Shown: positions 35,654 through 46,374 of the stretch, piece after piece
How the letters are laid out: each line of letters starts with the position of its first letter
How positions within the stretch are numbered: position 1 is the stretch's first letter
Source of the DNA: Elephas maximus indicus
Taxonomy: Eukaryota > Chordata > Mammalia > Proboscidea > Elephantidae
DNA: 64,000 nucleotides
Reading direction: 5' to 3'
Assembly: GCF_024166365.1 (NCBI RefSeq)
Contig: NC_064837.1
Coordinates: forward strand, 75,511,553 to 75,575,552
Translations under genes and position numbers: made by a program
The notes under the pieces: model-generated
Seen by the model: only the letters and a program-made list of their open reading frames with translations
The model's database searches: none
Told to the model about the DNA's origin: nothing

Positions 35654-37970
35654 TATAATTTATATGCAATAAAATTCACCAATTTCAAGTGTTCAATTTG
35701 ATGAATAGAGTCAGGGAACCACTACGACAATCAGGCTAGTCTTCTGAGATTTGCTATGGCTTTTGCCATGAGTGCAGATGTCAAGTGAAGCTAACCCTGC
35801 TACCATGGCTGAAATGACTTGACCAGAGCCAAAGACACCCATGTTGGTATAAGAGGGGACTCCAACATCACAGGTAACATGGCATGAAGCATTGCCCATA
35901 CCAGTGAGCCAAGCAGAGCTCTGTGTGCTGGGATAAACACGATACACAGAAGCAAAAGTGAGTTACCTGAGCCACTTTTGTATTCTACATGACCGTGAGT
36001 CATGCTTACAAGGTCTTCGTGATCTGCTGAATAGTTTCAGAAGCACTGAGGCACAGAGTGGTTTGATAGTTGCTGAGTATGTTCCTGGAGTCCCTCATTA
36101 CTGCAGATATTCTTATATAACCCCCTATCACCTAGAGCAATCTGGGTGTGTCTCGTTTTTTTTTAACTATGAAAGCCTGAAGGACAGGCAGGAGGCTCTC
36201 TCTGTCTCAATGAGGCTGTGGAGGAAGACAGATAAGTAGAAGGCTTAATTCTGCTAAAAGGAAAGGTCATTCAGGAAGACACCTTGCAGCGTAATACAGT
36301 ATTAGTAGGTTGACACTGCAGAAACAGATATTTTCTATTTGTTTTACGACTAAGTTGAAGAAATAAATTTGGGAGCTGGTTTTGCTATTGAAAGAGCTGG
36401 CTTTGTTACTGGCCCTTTTCGGGTCAGTTGTGGACATGCCAAACATATACACGAAACACCATGATATTTGAAAAAGTTTCTTATTTTCATGGTTCAACTT
36501 TTCTTTAAAGTTACAGGAAGTTATAAGTATTCTCAGTCATCTCTGAAAAAGTTTTGTTTTTAAAAATATATCCTCCTTTGTGTGATTATCTTTTAATTTT
36601 AATATTTTGTTTTGATTTTAACTTAAGCCCCCAGTGCTGTCAAGTTAAGGACATAGAGAAATCTCAATGGGGACAAGACTAAAGCCTGGTACGTAGACCA
36701 AAAGTGATTTTGAAAATGTGGAAATTGTGACTGTCATGGGTCTGGCAAGCCAGTGAAGTGGAAGCTGGTTAGAAAAATTTCTACTGTATGTCAATTCTTG
36801 TTGCTATCAGTATTCATACCAAAATATATATATATATATATATATGGCAGTCCTCATCTTCTTCAACACCTAGAGAAAAGGTAATTTTTGAAAGACCAGT
36901 TTGCCTCAAATTCACAATACTATTTTATATTTAATTTCATACAATTTTCATTTTTTGGAGCTTCTAACAGTTTGATACTGAAAAAGCAAGTTTCTTTCAA
37001 TCAAATTCCTTTGAAGGATTTCCTGAGACACAACATCCCTGTCCCCCAGGCATTTAGTTAAATGTTTTCCTCTTCTCATAACGTTTCTCTTAATGATTAA
37101 ATGGAGTCCATATCTATTACTGCTTCATTCTTTCTATCACGTGAGGACTAGAGCACCTCCTAGAGTTATGATCTTTAGACTCACTCTCATGTTTTTCACT
37201 TGCGTGGACATTTCTTCCCTCAATTTTTATATTCCATTCCAGCAGTGTAAATTCTCCAGAGTTTTTAGTATTTAGTTTTTAGTATATTTTAGCAGCCTTG
37301 CTGAGCTTCGTATGGTGCCACAGTAAACATGGTCTTGTATTCTTTTCCAATATCCTTGGAAAACGATGTTCAGTTTATTTTCATAAACTTCAGCCAGACT
37401 TCCCAGTGACATTTTTAATATTTCTTTCCATGATTATTACCCAACTCATTTTTTTTGTCCAGTTCATAGTGCAGCTTGAGGTGGTTCCCATGAATTTAAA
37501 CTTTTCTGTTTCAACTCTGATCTTTATCTTTATACCTCCCTGGGTTGGGTAACCATAATTAATCTGGGATCTTCACTTTCAAATTTCTGTTGAAAGCAGC
37601 TTTGCTTATTTGGGAAGTTGTTTCCAAAACCTGACAAGAACAACAGTGCCAGTTCTTTGAGATCTGGTGCTGTCAACACCCAGGGACTGTACTTTCATTG
37701 ATCTGTATTTGTACTTGATTTTGTGCTGTAATTATGTTTAAACTACTTACAGGTAACCGGCAGGGAAACCAGGCAATTAATAGCCCTTGTTCATTGTATC
37801 TGTGCAACCATATGCAAATTCCAGAAATGTCTTCAACTGTAAGGAAGCTGTAAAGGTCAGGCTATCTCTTTATGACTGTTTAGCAATGAGGCCTCACAAT
37901 TCACTCTGTGTACTTACCTTTAAAAAAACCAAACTTACCTTTATTTAGGACAGTTAAGATTAAAGCCCAC
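35654..37970. other. 2.3 kb intergenic, no gene
   Basis: Starts with about 50 bp of old L1-like tail, then unassigned DNA. A (TA)n tract lies at 36822-36845. A short piece at about 36629-36650 (ccccagtgctgtcaag) could be a SINE tail scrap. Open frames at 35958-36239 and 37298-37552 have no recognisable domain. Confidence 0.4.
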
Positions 37971-38127
37971 TTGGTAGTGGAAAGAGCTACAGCTGCTAAC
38001 GAAAAGGTCAACAGTTCAAATCCACCAGCTGCTCCTAGAAACCCTATGGGGCAGTTCTACTCTGTCCTAAAGGGTTGCTATGAGTTGGCATGGACTTGAT
38101 GACAATGGATTTTTTTTTTTTTTTTTG
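37971..38127 (+). mobile_element. AfroSINE, short form
   Basis: Forward copy with a degraded 5' end (taaagcccacttggtagtgg), an intact B-box-like cagttcaaatccacc, an RTE-like tail and a T-tract end at 38110-38126. Confidence 0.9.
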
Positions 38128-38363
38128 GTAAAACCAATGACTTTTGCTTTTGAACATTAATGTAAGCTTCATTTAAGTTGCTTTTGTATAAATATTCTAA
38201 CATTTAAAATGATACCACATCTTAATATTTACTTTTAAGACCAAAGGTAAACATTAATGCTTGTTATCACACCTATCAAAATGTAATGAGTATGCATTCA
38301 CTATTATTGCTAAGACCAGTTAACGCTTCTGCATAGTGTATTTGGAGTGCCTGTATTGAATCA

Positions 38364-38480
38364 GGGGAGAAAGATGTGACAGTCTGCTTCTGTAAAGATT
38401 TACAGCCTTAGAAACCCAATTCTTCTCTGTCCTATAGGGTCCCTATGAGTTGGAATCAACTCCATGGCAATGAGTTATGG
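38364..38480 (+). mobile_element. AfroSINE, long form, 5'-truncated
   Basis: Begins within the long-form block (gggagaaagatgtgacagtctgc) and runs to the tail. The duplication gtattgaatca and gtattgattca (38353-38363 and 38481-38491) has one mismatch. It is the last recognised transposon before the BPNT2 promoter. Confidence 0.92.
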
Positions 38481-38491
38481 GTATTGATTCA

Positions 38492-39119
38492 AGGGTTACA
38501 TTTTCTACATAGGCTGACCATCCCGGAACCACCCGTATGTCAAGTGGACTCTCTCAGGCAATTTTCTTCCCACCCCACCCTTTGGGAAGATGGCAGAGGT
38601 AAGGTATCCTCGGAAGTGAGAAGCCAGTTGTGTTTTCTTTCATTATGAAAGCCCAGGATTAAGGCATGCTTTTCAGCTGCTTAGAGGATGGTTTATTCTG
38701 ACTGGTGGAGGTAAAAGGAAAATTTTTATACACACAAATATATACGCATAAGCGTTCAGATGAAGACAGGAGATGCCCACAAAATAAAGAACCAAGTAAA
38801 ATTTCTCCTCACTACCCTGCTGCCCCGCCTTGACAGAACTGCTCAGAGAGGCGATGTAATATCCTCTGTCTACACACGGCGCCGCCGTGGGCGCCGGAGT
38901 AAAGAGCTCACAAATCACTCCTTTAAATCTACTAATGTTTCCCTCCGTCCCTGAATAATGAGAGAGTGAGGAGAAGACTACACTGTCAGTGGGGCTTTAT
39001 TTCAGCCACAGATTGTCGTTCAAAGGCAGATCTGAGTATATACAAGACCCTCAGTATCCTTTCCTGCATGGAAAGCAGCTACGCCACGTCGGGCAGTGCT
39101 TCGAAAACCCCAAACCTCA
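38492..39119. other. Unique DNA upstream of the BPNT2 CpG island
   Basis: No transposon is recognised, in contrast to its surroundings. It includes a YY1-like aagatggcag at about 38587 and a small CpG-rich spot at 38877-38900. Probably distal promoter sequence; this is inference. Confidence 0.45.
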
Positions 39120-39432
39120 AACCCAGATGAAATCAACCGGCGTGGCCAGTGCCTCCCGGAGAGCTGCACTGCCCGCCCCCAGGACGCGCTGGCCGGGCGG
39201 CCACGGCCACGCCTCCAGGGGGAGGGGCATGCCCGCCGCCCGCGGCCTGGCCACGCCCCCGCGTAACCCGGATACACACCCACGCTCCCCTTTCACCTCG
39301 CTGCCGTTGGCTAACGTGGAGGTCCCACCCGCTGGCCGGCTGAGACACGGGCCACGCTGCCCGCGGAAGTCGGGCGCGCAGAGCCGCGGCGGGGCCTTCG
39401 CGGCGGGAGTCGGCCTTTCCCCGGAGGGAGCC

Positions 39433-39471
39433 ATGGGGCGCGCGGGCGCCGGGGAGCGGTCGCCGGTGTAG
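39433..39471 (+). promoter_or_regulatory. Short upstream ORF in the probable BPNT2 5'UTR
   Basis: An ATG in good context (gccATGg) opens a 12-codon frame ending TAG at 39471, 64 bp before the BPNT2 start. If transcription begins upstream of 39433 it could reduce main-frame translation. The transcription start is not visible, so its presence in mRNA is uncertain. Confidence 0.45.
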
Positions 39472-39535
39472 TCCGCGCGACGCCTGGCTGAGGAGGCCTG
39501 TGAAGGGCGGTCGCCCGAGCGCCGGCTGCGGCGCT

Positions 39536-39919
39536 ATGGCCCCCATGGGCATCCGCCTGTCCCCGCTCGGGGTGGCCGTGTTCTGCCTGCTGGGGCTCGG
39601 CGTGCTCTACCACCTCTACTCGGGCTTCCTGGCCGGCCGCTTCAGCCTCTTCGGCCTGGGCGGCGAGCCGGGCGGCGCGGCAGGGCCGGCGCCTGCGGCC
39701 GAGGGGGGCACGGTGGACCTGCGCGAGCTGCTGGCCGTGTCGGTGCTGGCCGCCGCCCGCGGCGGCGACGAGGTGAGGCGCGTCCGCGAGAGCAACGCCC
39801 TCCACGAGAAGTCCAAGGGGAAGACGCGGGAGGGAGCCGACGATAAGATGACCAGCGGCGACGTGCTGTCCAACCGCAAGATGTTCTACCTGCTCAAGAC
39901 CGCCTTCCCCAGCGTGCAG
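39536..39919 (+). CDS. BPNT2: BPNT2 exon 1: Golgi PAP phosphatase, N-terminus
   Basis: BPNT2 (IMPAD1, gPAPP) hydrolyses 3'-phosphoadenosine 5'-phosphate to AMP in the Golgi lumen, clearing the by-product of sulfotransferases that build chondroitin and heparan sulfate. This exon encodes residues 1-128, starting [12 protein letters not shown]. The ATG at 39536 has G at -3 and at +4, a strong Kozak context. Residues 12-33 form a hydrophobic signal anchor, giving type II topology. A Gly/Ala/Pro-rich stem follows (about 40-55), then the start of the phosphatase fold, with [13 protein letters not shown] and the [11 protein letters not shown] segment. Asp109, in SGDVLSN, corresponds to the active-site Asp110 of the human protein. 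The exon ends exactly on a codon (phase 0) at CAG/GTGGGT. One residue is missing in the stem compared with the human numbering I recall. Confidence 0.97.
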
Positions 39920-40029
39920 GTGGGTGCGGGCGGCCGGGCGGGCGGGCGCGGCGAGCCGGCGGACGTGACCCCGCGCTCGCCCTCGCCGCAGCCCCGCGAG
40001 GCCGGTCGTCTGGTGCCCGCCTTGCAGAC

Positions 40030-40445
40030 GGGGGGAGATTGAGAGGCCGAGGTTAAGGTCATTCAGGCAGTGGGAAAGCCGGGTGAGGTTGTGGGCTTGC
40101 CTCCAGAGGGCCGAGAGGATCAGCTTGACCCGGTGCCTCAGCCGCTTCCGTAAAACGGAGAGGTTGGAGTAGGAGCCCCAAGGCCCCTCCTGCTCTGGCC
40201 TTCCATGATTTCATTACTGGGAAGATCGTGACTGTAAAGTACACGTTTTTTTGGCAGGCTTGCCAGTGGCCACCTAAAGGCCAAGAACTGCACAAGTCTT
40301 GCTGCGGAGCTGTGACTGTGCAGGGCACTTGGGGGGTGCTCGTTAATTAACTGTATTCTTATCTGGACCCTCTTAATGGGACCCTTAGTGGACGTGTTGG
40401 AAGTGTATTTCCCAGCACCTTATATAGCACTTTGTATCCATATTT
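40030..40445. other. Intron 1 start, unique DNA
   Basis: Sequence beyond the CpG island with no recognised repeat or exon. Intron 1 spans 39920-54381, about 14.5 kb. Confidence 0.5.
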
Positions 40446-40623
40446 GGAGACCCTGGTGGTGTAGTGGTTAAGTGCTGCGGCTGCTAACCAAAGGGTTGGC
40501 AGTTCGAATCCGCCAGGCACTTCTGGTAAACTCTAGGGGGCAGTTCTACTCTGTCCTCTGGGTCGCTGTGAGTCCGAAACGACTCCACGGCGCTGGGTTT
40601 TGTTTTTTTTTTTTGGTTTTTTA
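40446..40623 (+). mobile_element. AfroSINE, short form, young-looking
   Basis: Forward copy with the B box gttcgaatcc intact and CpG-containing tail (cgactccacggcgctggg) little decayed. A perfect 10-bp duplication atccatattt flanks it (40436-40445 and 40624-40633). It lies about 530 bp inside BPNT2 intron 1. Confidence 0.96.
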
Positions 40624-40633
40624 ATCCATATTT

Positions 40634-41379
40634 ACTCCAGAGAATAGGAATTGAAGAACATTTGTGTTTCCTTTAAGTATGTTTTCTGGGAAAGGAGTTG
40701 ACTTTTTCATAGGGGAATCCAGACATTTTAGATTTGTTATTAATACTCTTTGAATTTATCATTACAAGTGGCGCTGCCTTCGAATTGAATTATGCTTTTA
40801 TTTATTACGATTCCAGAGGAAGAGCTTAGCACTCTAGCAATAGCTTCTTAGTGTTATGTCTTAAGTCACCTAACAGTACTTTGGCTACTGGGAAGAAAAA
40901 TTGTTTCCAGTGGAATTTTATTAACTGAACAGAGAAATCTAAACCCAGGCTTTGTCGGAAGGTATTTGACCTTTTAGTGTTGTTCTTGGAAGAATAGTAG
41001 AGTATTGTCATTTTAGAATTACATATCCTGTGTGACACTCCCTCCCATTTAATAGATTATTGCTCTGATTTTCTTTCTTCCTTTCTTTTTCTTCCTTTTT
41101 TTAGCAGGAAGGAACATTGGCTGGCTGCTGAATAACAGACATAATTGACATTAGTAAAATTTTTTTCGAGTGTCTGTTCAAACAAAACACAGAACATATT
41201 CAGTTTTTCTTTTGCTCTACTCTGCTTTGTCATCACAAATAATACTCACCTTGTGTTTTCATCTAGTATGTTAAATGTGCTCGCACTCTTCTACGCCACA
41301 CACATATATTTCTCTATGACTTTGTGGAAGAAACAGGAGTTTTAGAAAACTTGAGAGCTAGATAGTTACAACAGCACTA
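40634..41379. other. Intron 1, no feature recognised
   Basis: AT-rich intronic DNA; a T/C-rich tract lies at 41070-41102. No exon-like element. Confidence 0.45.
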
Positions 41380-41573
41380 AAAAAATGCCCTCAAGTCAAT
41401 TCCAGTTCATAGAGACCCTGTAGGACAAAGCAGAACTGCCCCATAGGGTTTCCAAAGCTATAATTTTTACGGAAGCAGACTACCACGTCTTTCTTCCACA
41501 GAGCAGCTGGTGGGTTTGAACTGCCAACCTTTCTGTTAGCAGCTGAGCGCTCAACATTGCATCAACAGGGCTC
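41380..41573 (-). mobile_element. AfroSINE, long form
   Basis: Reverse long-form copy (gctataatttttacggaagcagactacc block, catcaacagggctc head), moderately diverged. Confidence 0.9.
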
Positions 41574-41584
41574 TTCAAGAGTAC

Positions 41585-41735
41585 TAGTAATAACTATTTA
41601 TTGAGTATATACTAGGTGCCCAGATAGTGGCCACACAGGACTTCATTTGATCCTCACAGCAACTTTAATAAGTAAATTTATTTATGCCCACTTTACAGAT
41701 GGGAAATCTGAGACTTACGGCACTCCATGCCATAT
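41585..41735 (+). mobile_element. MIR-like SINE fragment
   Basis: The sequence ctatttattgagtatatactaggtgcc ... tttgatcctcacagcaac ... cccactttacagatgggaaatctgag fits MIR-family layout. Confidence 0.65.
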
Positions 41736-42292
41736 TTAAATAAACTATCTGACTTCATTTTTAGTTAGATCTGTAGAAGACTACTTAAAACAAAACTTAT
41801 AGTATGAATTCATAGCAAAGCATTAAATTGTAGGTGCTTAGAAGCAATAATAGCAAAATATAGGAAGCAGAGTTGAATTTTTTTAAAGGGGCAAAGAAAA
41901 ATATTCTTAAATATTAAAAAAAGTATGTGTGCACATGTACAGATTCTCATGCAACCTACACCCTCCCATCCTCACACCTTTTGTCTTCGGTAACTTCCAT
42001 AGAATAGTGTATTTGTTTTTTCACTTCAATAGCAAATGCTAAGGGAGTAACTGCCAACGGTCGTGAGCTGCATTTTAAACGTAAAAACTCAGTTCTTGGA
42101 ATTGCAGATGTTGAAGAGTCTGTCTCAGTATAAAAAAAAAAATTTGCGTTTTCTTGTGACTGAATGTTTGCATGGGCATCTTTTTAGTGTTTATGTTGGT
42201 TGGTAATTGATGGAATAGAGGAGGTTGTATTCATCTATTTAGTGTCAAAGTAGGGTTGGGGTCATGTTGAGCTACTTCTTTTTGTACCTCTA
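41736..42292. other. Intron 1, no feature recognised
   Basis: Unique AT-rich DNA between a MIR and the inverted RTE. No gene feature. Confidence 0.45.
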
Positions 42293-44366
42293 AGACAGCA
42301 GAAGTTGGTGAAAATCTTTCAATTTCCTTTTCTTTGGTGTTAGTGGTTGGTGCATAAATTTGAATAATAGTCATATTATCTGGTCTTCCTTTTAGGCATA
42401 TGGATATTATCCTGTCACTGACAGCATTGTACTTCAGGATAGATCTTCAAATGTTCTTTTTGACAATGAATACGATGTCATTCCTCTTCAATTTGTCATT
42501 CCTGGCATAGTAGACCATATGATTGTTTGATTCAAAATGCCCAGTACTAGTCCGTTTAAGCTCACTAATGTCTAGGATATCAATCTTAATGTGTTCCATT
42601 TCATTTTTGACGACTTCCAATTTTCTTAGATTCACACTTCATACATTCCACGTTCTGGTTATTAATAGATGTTTGCAGCTGTTTCTTCTCATTTTGAGTA
42701 GTGCCACATCAGCAAATGAAGGTCCTGAAAGTTTTACGCCATCCACATCGTCAAGGTTGAGTCTGAGGAGGCAGCTCTTCCGCAGTCGTCTTTTGAGTGC
42801 CTTCCAACCGGAGGGGCTCATCTTCCAGCACTATATCAGCGTTCTGTTGTTATTCATAAGGTTTTCACTGTGGCCAATTTTTTTAGAAGTAGATTGTCAG
42901 GTCTTTCTTCCTATTCTGTCTTAGTCTGGAAGTTCTGCTGAAACCCATTCACCATGTGTGACCCTGAAATTGATCAAATGTGCAAGCAAGATGCATTGAT
43001 AATTACTGATGATTGGGATGAGAAAGTTGGAAATGAAGAAGGATCAGTAGTTGGTAAATATGGTTTTGGTGATAAGAAACGATGCTGGAGATTGCATGAT
43101 AGAATTTTGCAAGACCAGTGACTCCTTCATTGCAGATACCTTTTTTTAACATAAGTGGCAACTGTACACATTGACGTTGCTGAGTGGAAAACACAGGAAT
43201 CAAATCAACAGCATCTGTGGAAAGAGACAATGGTGAAGCTCTGTATCATCAGTCAAAACAAGGTCGGGGTCAGACAATTGCTCACATGTAAGTTCAAGTT
43301 GAAGTTGAAGAAAATTAAAGTAAGCCTGCAGAGCCAAAATACAACCTTGAATATATCCCACCTGAATTCAGACACCATCCCAAGAATAGTTGATGCATTA
43401 AACTGTAATGACTGAAGACCAGACAGTTGTGGGATGACATCAGGGACATCATACATGAAGAAAGCAAAAGGTCATTGAAAATACAGGAAAGAAAGACCAA
43501 AATAGATGTAAGAAAAGACTCTTAAACTTGCTGTTGAATCTGGAGTAGCTAAAGCGAATGACAGAAAGAAATGATGCACTAAAAGAGCTGAACAAAAGGT
43601 TTCAAAGGATGGCTCAAGAAGACCAAGTATTATGAAATGTGCAAAGACCTGGAATTAGAAAACCAAAAGGGAAGATCATTGCTTGACATTCCTCAAGCTG
43701 AAAAAATTCAAGACTCGAGTTGCAGTGTCGAAGGGTTCTACTGGCAAAATATTGAATGACACAGGAAGCATCAAAAGAGGATAGAAGGAGTACACAAAGA
43801 GTTACTGTACCAAAAATAATGGGTCAATGTTCAGCTGTTTCAGGAGGTAGACTATGATCAGGAACTGATGGTATTGAAGGAAGAAGTTCAAGCTGCAGTG
43901 AAAGCATTGGTGAATAGCAAGTCTCCAGAAATTGTCAGAATATCAACTGAGGTGGTTCAAAAAGCGGATGCAGCACTGCAGGTGCTCACTTGTCTAGGCC
44001 AAGAAATTTGGAAGATAGCTACTTGGCCAACCAACTGAAAGAGATCCGTATTTGCAGATGATACAACCTTGCTTGCTGAAAATGAAAAGGACTTGAAGCA
44101 CTTACTGATGAAAATCAAAGACTACAGCCTTCAGTATGGGTCACACTTCAAAATAAAACAAAAATCTTCACAACTGGACCAATAAGCAACATCATGAGGA
44201 GGTCAGTGAAAAAGCGTAAGACACTAAACGAGATGGATTGACACAGTGGCACAACAGTGGGCTCAAACATAATGATTGTGAGGATGGCACAGGATTGGGC
44301 AGTGTTTTGTTCTCTTATAACATGCGGTCACTATGAGTCAGAACCAAACTGATGGCACCTAACAAC
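42293..44366 (+). mobile_element. RTE LINE with inverted 5' segment
   Basis: The left part (42293-42962) is RTE in reverse: minus frame 42635-42447 is the start of the endonuclease (ILDISELKR) and 5'-leader sequence runs up to about 42960. The right part (42963-44366) is RTE in forward sense, beginning at the EIDQ-type codons just where the inverted piece stops. A cctg at the junction could belong to either piece. The forward part has two internal deletions: from the ...aactgaaagagatccgtattt region straight to gcagatgatacaacc, and near 44198 from aacatcatga to ggaggtcagtg. The element ends with an (aac)n-like tail. No frame is intact. It also holds the longest RTE 5' leader in the window. Confidence 0.9.
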
Positions 44367-44639
44367 AGCAACAACATTGTTAGACTGGAGGCCAAATGTT
44401 ACACTCCTAGAAGAAACAAGAGACTCAGCTTTAGATTCCTTCCTCTTTTCTTTCCCTTCCCCAACACTCAGAAGTACAGTCTTAAATGTCTGGATACTTT
44501 TGAAATCTTACCTCAGTTTTTTTGATAAGGGGCTTAAATCATCTCCCATCCAGTTTACTTCTTAATGGACAGTAAATTCTGAGAAGCCACGTGCCCTGCG
44601 TAAAGGAAACAGGAGTGCTTTGGTGGCTTTGAACTGGTT
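44367..44639. other. Intron 1, no feature recognised
   Basis: Unassigned intronic DNA. An open frame of 62 codons (44377-44565) shows no domain. Confidence 0.4.
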
Positions 44640-44850
44640 TGTTCCGTTGGAATCCCTGCTGAGAATTTGCATTTCCACCCTAGATACACTAAATCAGAGT
44701 TACATATTAACAAGATCCCCAGATGATTCTTATGTATAATAAATTTTGCTGTACTTGTGGTTCTCAGAATTGGTCTCTAACCAGCAGCATTAGCATCCCC
44801 TGGGAACTTGTTAGAAATGCAAGTTCTCAGCAGGGGTTGAACTGCAGAAC
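44640..44850 (+). mobile_element. MER5-like hAT fragment
   Basis: The sequence tggttctcagaattgg ... gcatcccctgggaacttgttagaaatgcaagttctcagc, together with the upstream gatccccagatgattcttatg, resembles MER5A-type nonautonomous hAT elements. Short and diverged. Confidence 0.6.
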
Positions 44851-44984
44851 TGGTTCAAAGCCCTGCTTTCCTTCTTCCTACTACTTCCAGGTCTAGAGTC
44901 TGAGTCCTGGGCTCTCTTATCTAATGTTCACCTGTAAGTAGAAGATATACCAGAAATCACTTTAGAATACTCATCTGGAGTGAT

Positions 44985-45175
44985 TTTGTCTCCCAAGGGA
45001 CATATGGCAATGTCTGGACACATTTTTGGTTGTCACACCTGGAGGGAGAGGAACTGTGCTATTAGCATCTAGCAGGTAGTGGGTAGACATCCTACAGTAT
45101 GCAGCTCAGCCTACATAACAAAGAGTCATCTGGCCCAACTTGTCAGTAATGTCCAGGCTGAGAATTAGGAGTTGA
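44985..45175 (+). mobile_element. hAT-Charlie-type nonautonomous fragment
   Basis: The phrase gggacatatggcaatgtctggacacatttttggttgtcac ... agtcatctggcccaacttgtcagtaatgtccaggctgagaa is typical of a conserved eutherian hAT MITE. The exact subfamily is not assigned. Confidence 0.6.
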
Positions 45176-46197
45176 TAAAGCTTTTTGTCTGTCAAGAGGA
45201 GTACTCACTGGAAAAGTTCGAGAAGTGCTAGTATGGAATGCTTGCTTTGATATTTTTTCCAGTTGCCTGCCCATGTTGATCCTAGGCAGTTATTTAACTT
45301 TTTTCAGCCACAGTTTCCTTTTCTGTAACACCTAGATGATGGTAATTGGTGTACAGACAAACATTGTAGCAGAGAAAAAAACAAAACAAGTTCAAAGAAC
45401 AGGCCCAAGAGAGGAGGTAGTATGGTAATTTCTAATAAGCTCATAAGTTTGAATAAGTTGCACATGGGAGAATTACTATGGACATGATGAAGAAGGTAGG
45501 CAGGGGCTAGAGTATGAAGCACCTTCATGTTGCCAAGCTCAGAAGAGTTTGGGCCTAATCTTTAGCTTAATCCTAGTGTACTAAAATAACCAGATTTAGC
45601 TGACTTTCTTGAGGCCTGCAGTATGCGAAACTTTGGGCTTGTACATTTGAAGATGAGAGAGACCAGTTGGGAGACTTACAGTAAAGGCGTGTGAGGGAGG
45701 GGAACCAGAATCCAGGCATTGGGAGAGTTATTCTTAGCTTGTTTTACTAGCTAACATTTATTTAGTCCTCAGTTTTTTGTTTTTTTTTTTTTTAAATGCC
45801 AAGCACTGGCCTAAGTTTTTTTAAATGCCATTAGTTTATAAGAAGGAAGTACAGAAGTCTTAACTGCAGTGTTTTGAATGATTGCAAGGGCTTAGAGTAG
45901 GTGCTTGGAGATACTTTGGAAGGGGGCAAAGTGGATACAGAGAGACCAGTTAAGAGGATTATTTCACAGGTGAGAAATGATGTGTACTGAATTGGTGTTA
46001 CGGTTGTAGAGAAGATGGATGCAAGAGAACGTGAGAAAATTTTTAGGCAATATGAAAACATATCAAAATGCTTCTTCTGTTTCTGGCTTTCACATTGGTG
46101 TTTCCTTGGGGATGAGGGAGTGCCCTGTAATATATATATGTGGATTTATCTTAAGGAACTGGCTCATGACTGGCTGGTTCGTGTGATTTTGGGAGCT
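45176..46197. other. Intron 1; old repeat remnants
   Basis: Bases 45255-45350 resemble a MIR piece (cagttatttaacttttttcagccacagtttcc). Bases 45470-45990 resemble the ancient repeat also seen at 48640 (gctagagtatgaagcacc, gggcctaatctttagc). A T-tract lies at about 45780-45794. No exon. Confidence 0.4.
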
Positions 46198-46374
46198 AAA
46201 CCAAAAAAAAAAAAAAACCAAACCCACTGCTGTCGAGTCGATTCCGACTCATAGCAACCCTACAGGACAGAGTAGAACTGCCTGATAGAGTTTCCAAGGA
46301 GCGCCTGGTGGATTTGAACTGCTGACCTCTTGGTTAGCAGCTGTAGCACTTAACCACTATGCCACCAGGGTTTC
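46198..46374 (-). mobile_element. AfroSINE, well-preserved short form
   Basis: Full-length reverse copy with tail accaaaaaaaaaaaaaaacc and little-decayed CpG sites (gtcgagtcgattccgactc). The head is ccaccagggtttcc. Confidence 0.95.

Larger units (their letters stand above)
39120..40030 (+). promoter_or_regulatory. BPNT2: CpG island promoter of BPNT2
   Basis: GC content and CpG density rise sharply here and fall again within intron 1. The island covers the presumed 5'UTR, all of exon 1 and the splice donor. No TATA box is seen. Candidate elements are GC-box-like motifs (ccacgccccc at about 39252, ggcggggcc at about 39388) and an ETS-like gcggaagt at about 39363. This layout fits a broadly expressed housekeeping promoter with dispersed starts. 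The many overlapping open frames on both strands at 39000-39900 result from the GC richness, not from extra genes. Confidence 0.85.

Noticed and set aside
36629-36650. Another SINE-tail scrap (ccccagtgctgtcaag)
   Set aside because: Only about 14 matching bases and no convincing flanking repeat.
39500-39535. In-frame extension upstream of the BPNT2 ATG
   Set aside because: The extended frame would have to start at a GTG at 39500; the ATG at 39536 has strong context and matches the known protein start.
39020-39805. Several overlapping open frames of 80-164 codons on both strands
   Set aside because: They fall in the CpG island and have no domains; GC-rich DNA lacks stop codons by chance. Only the BPNT2 frame has splice sites and family motifs.
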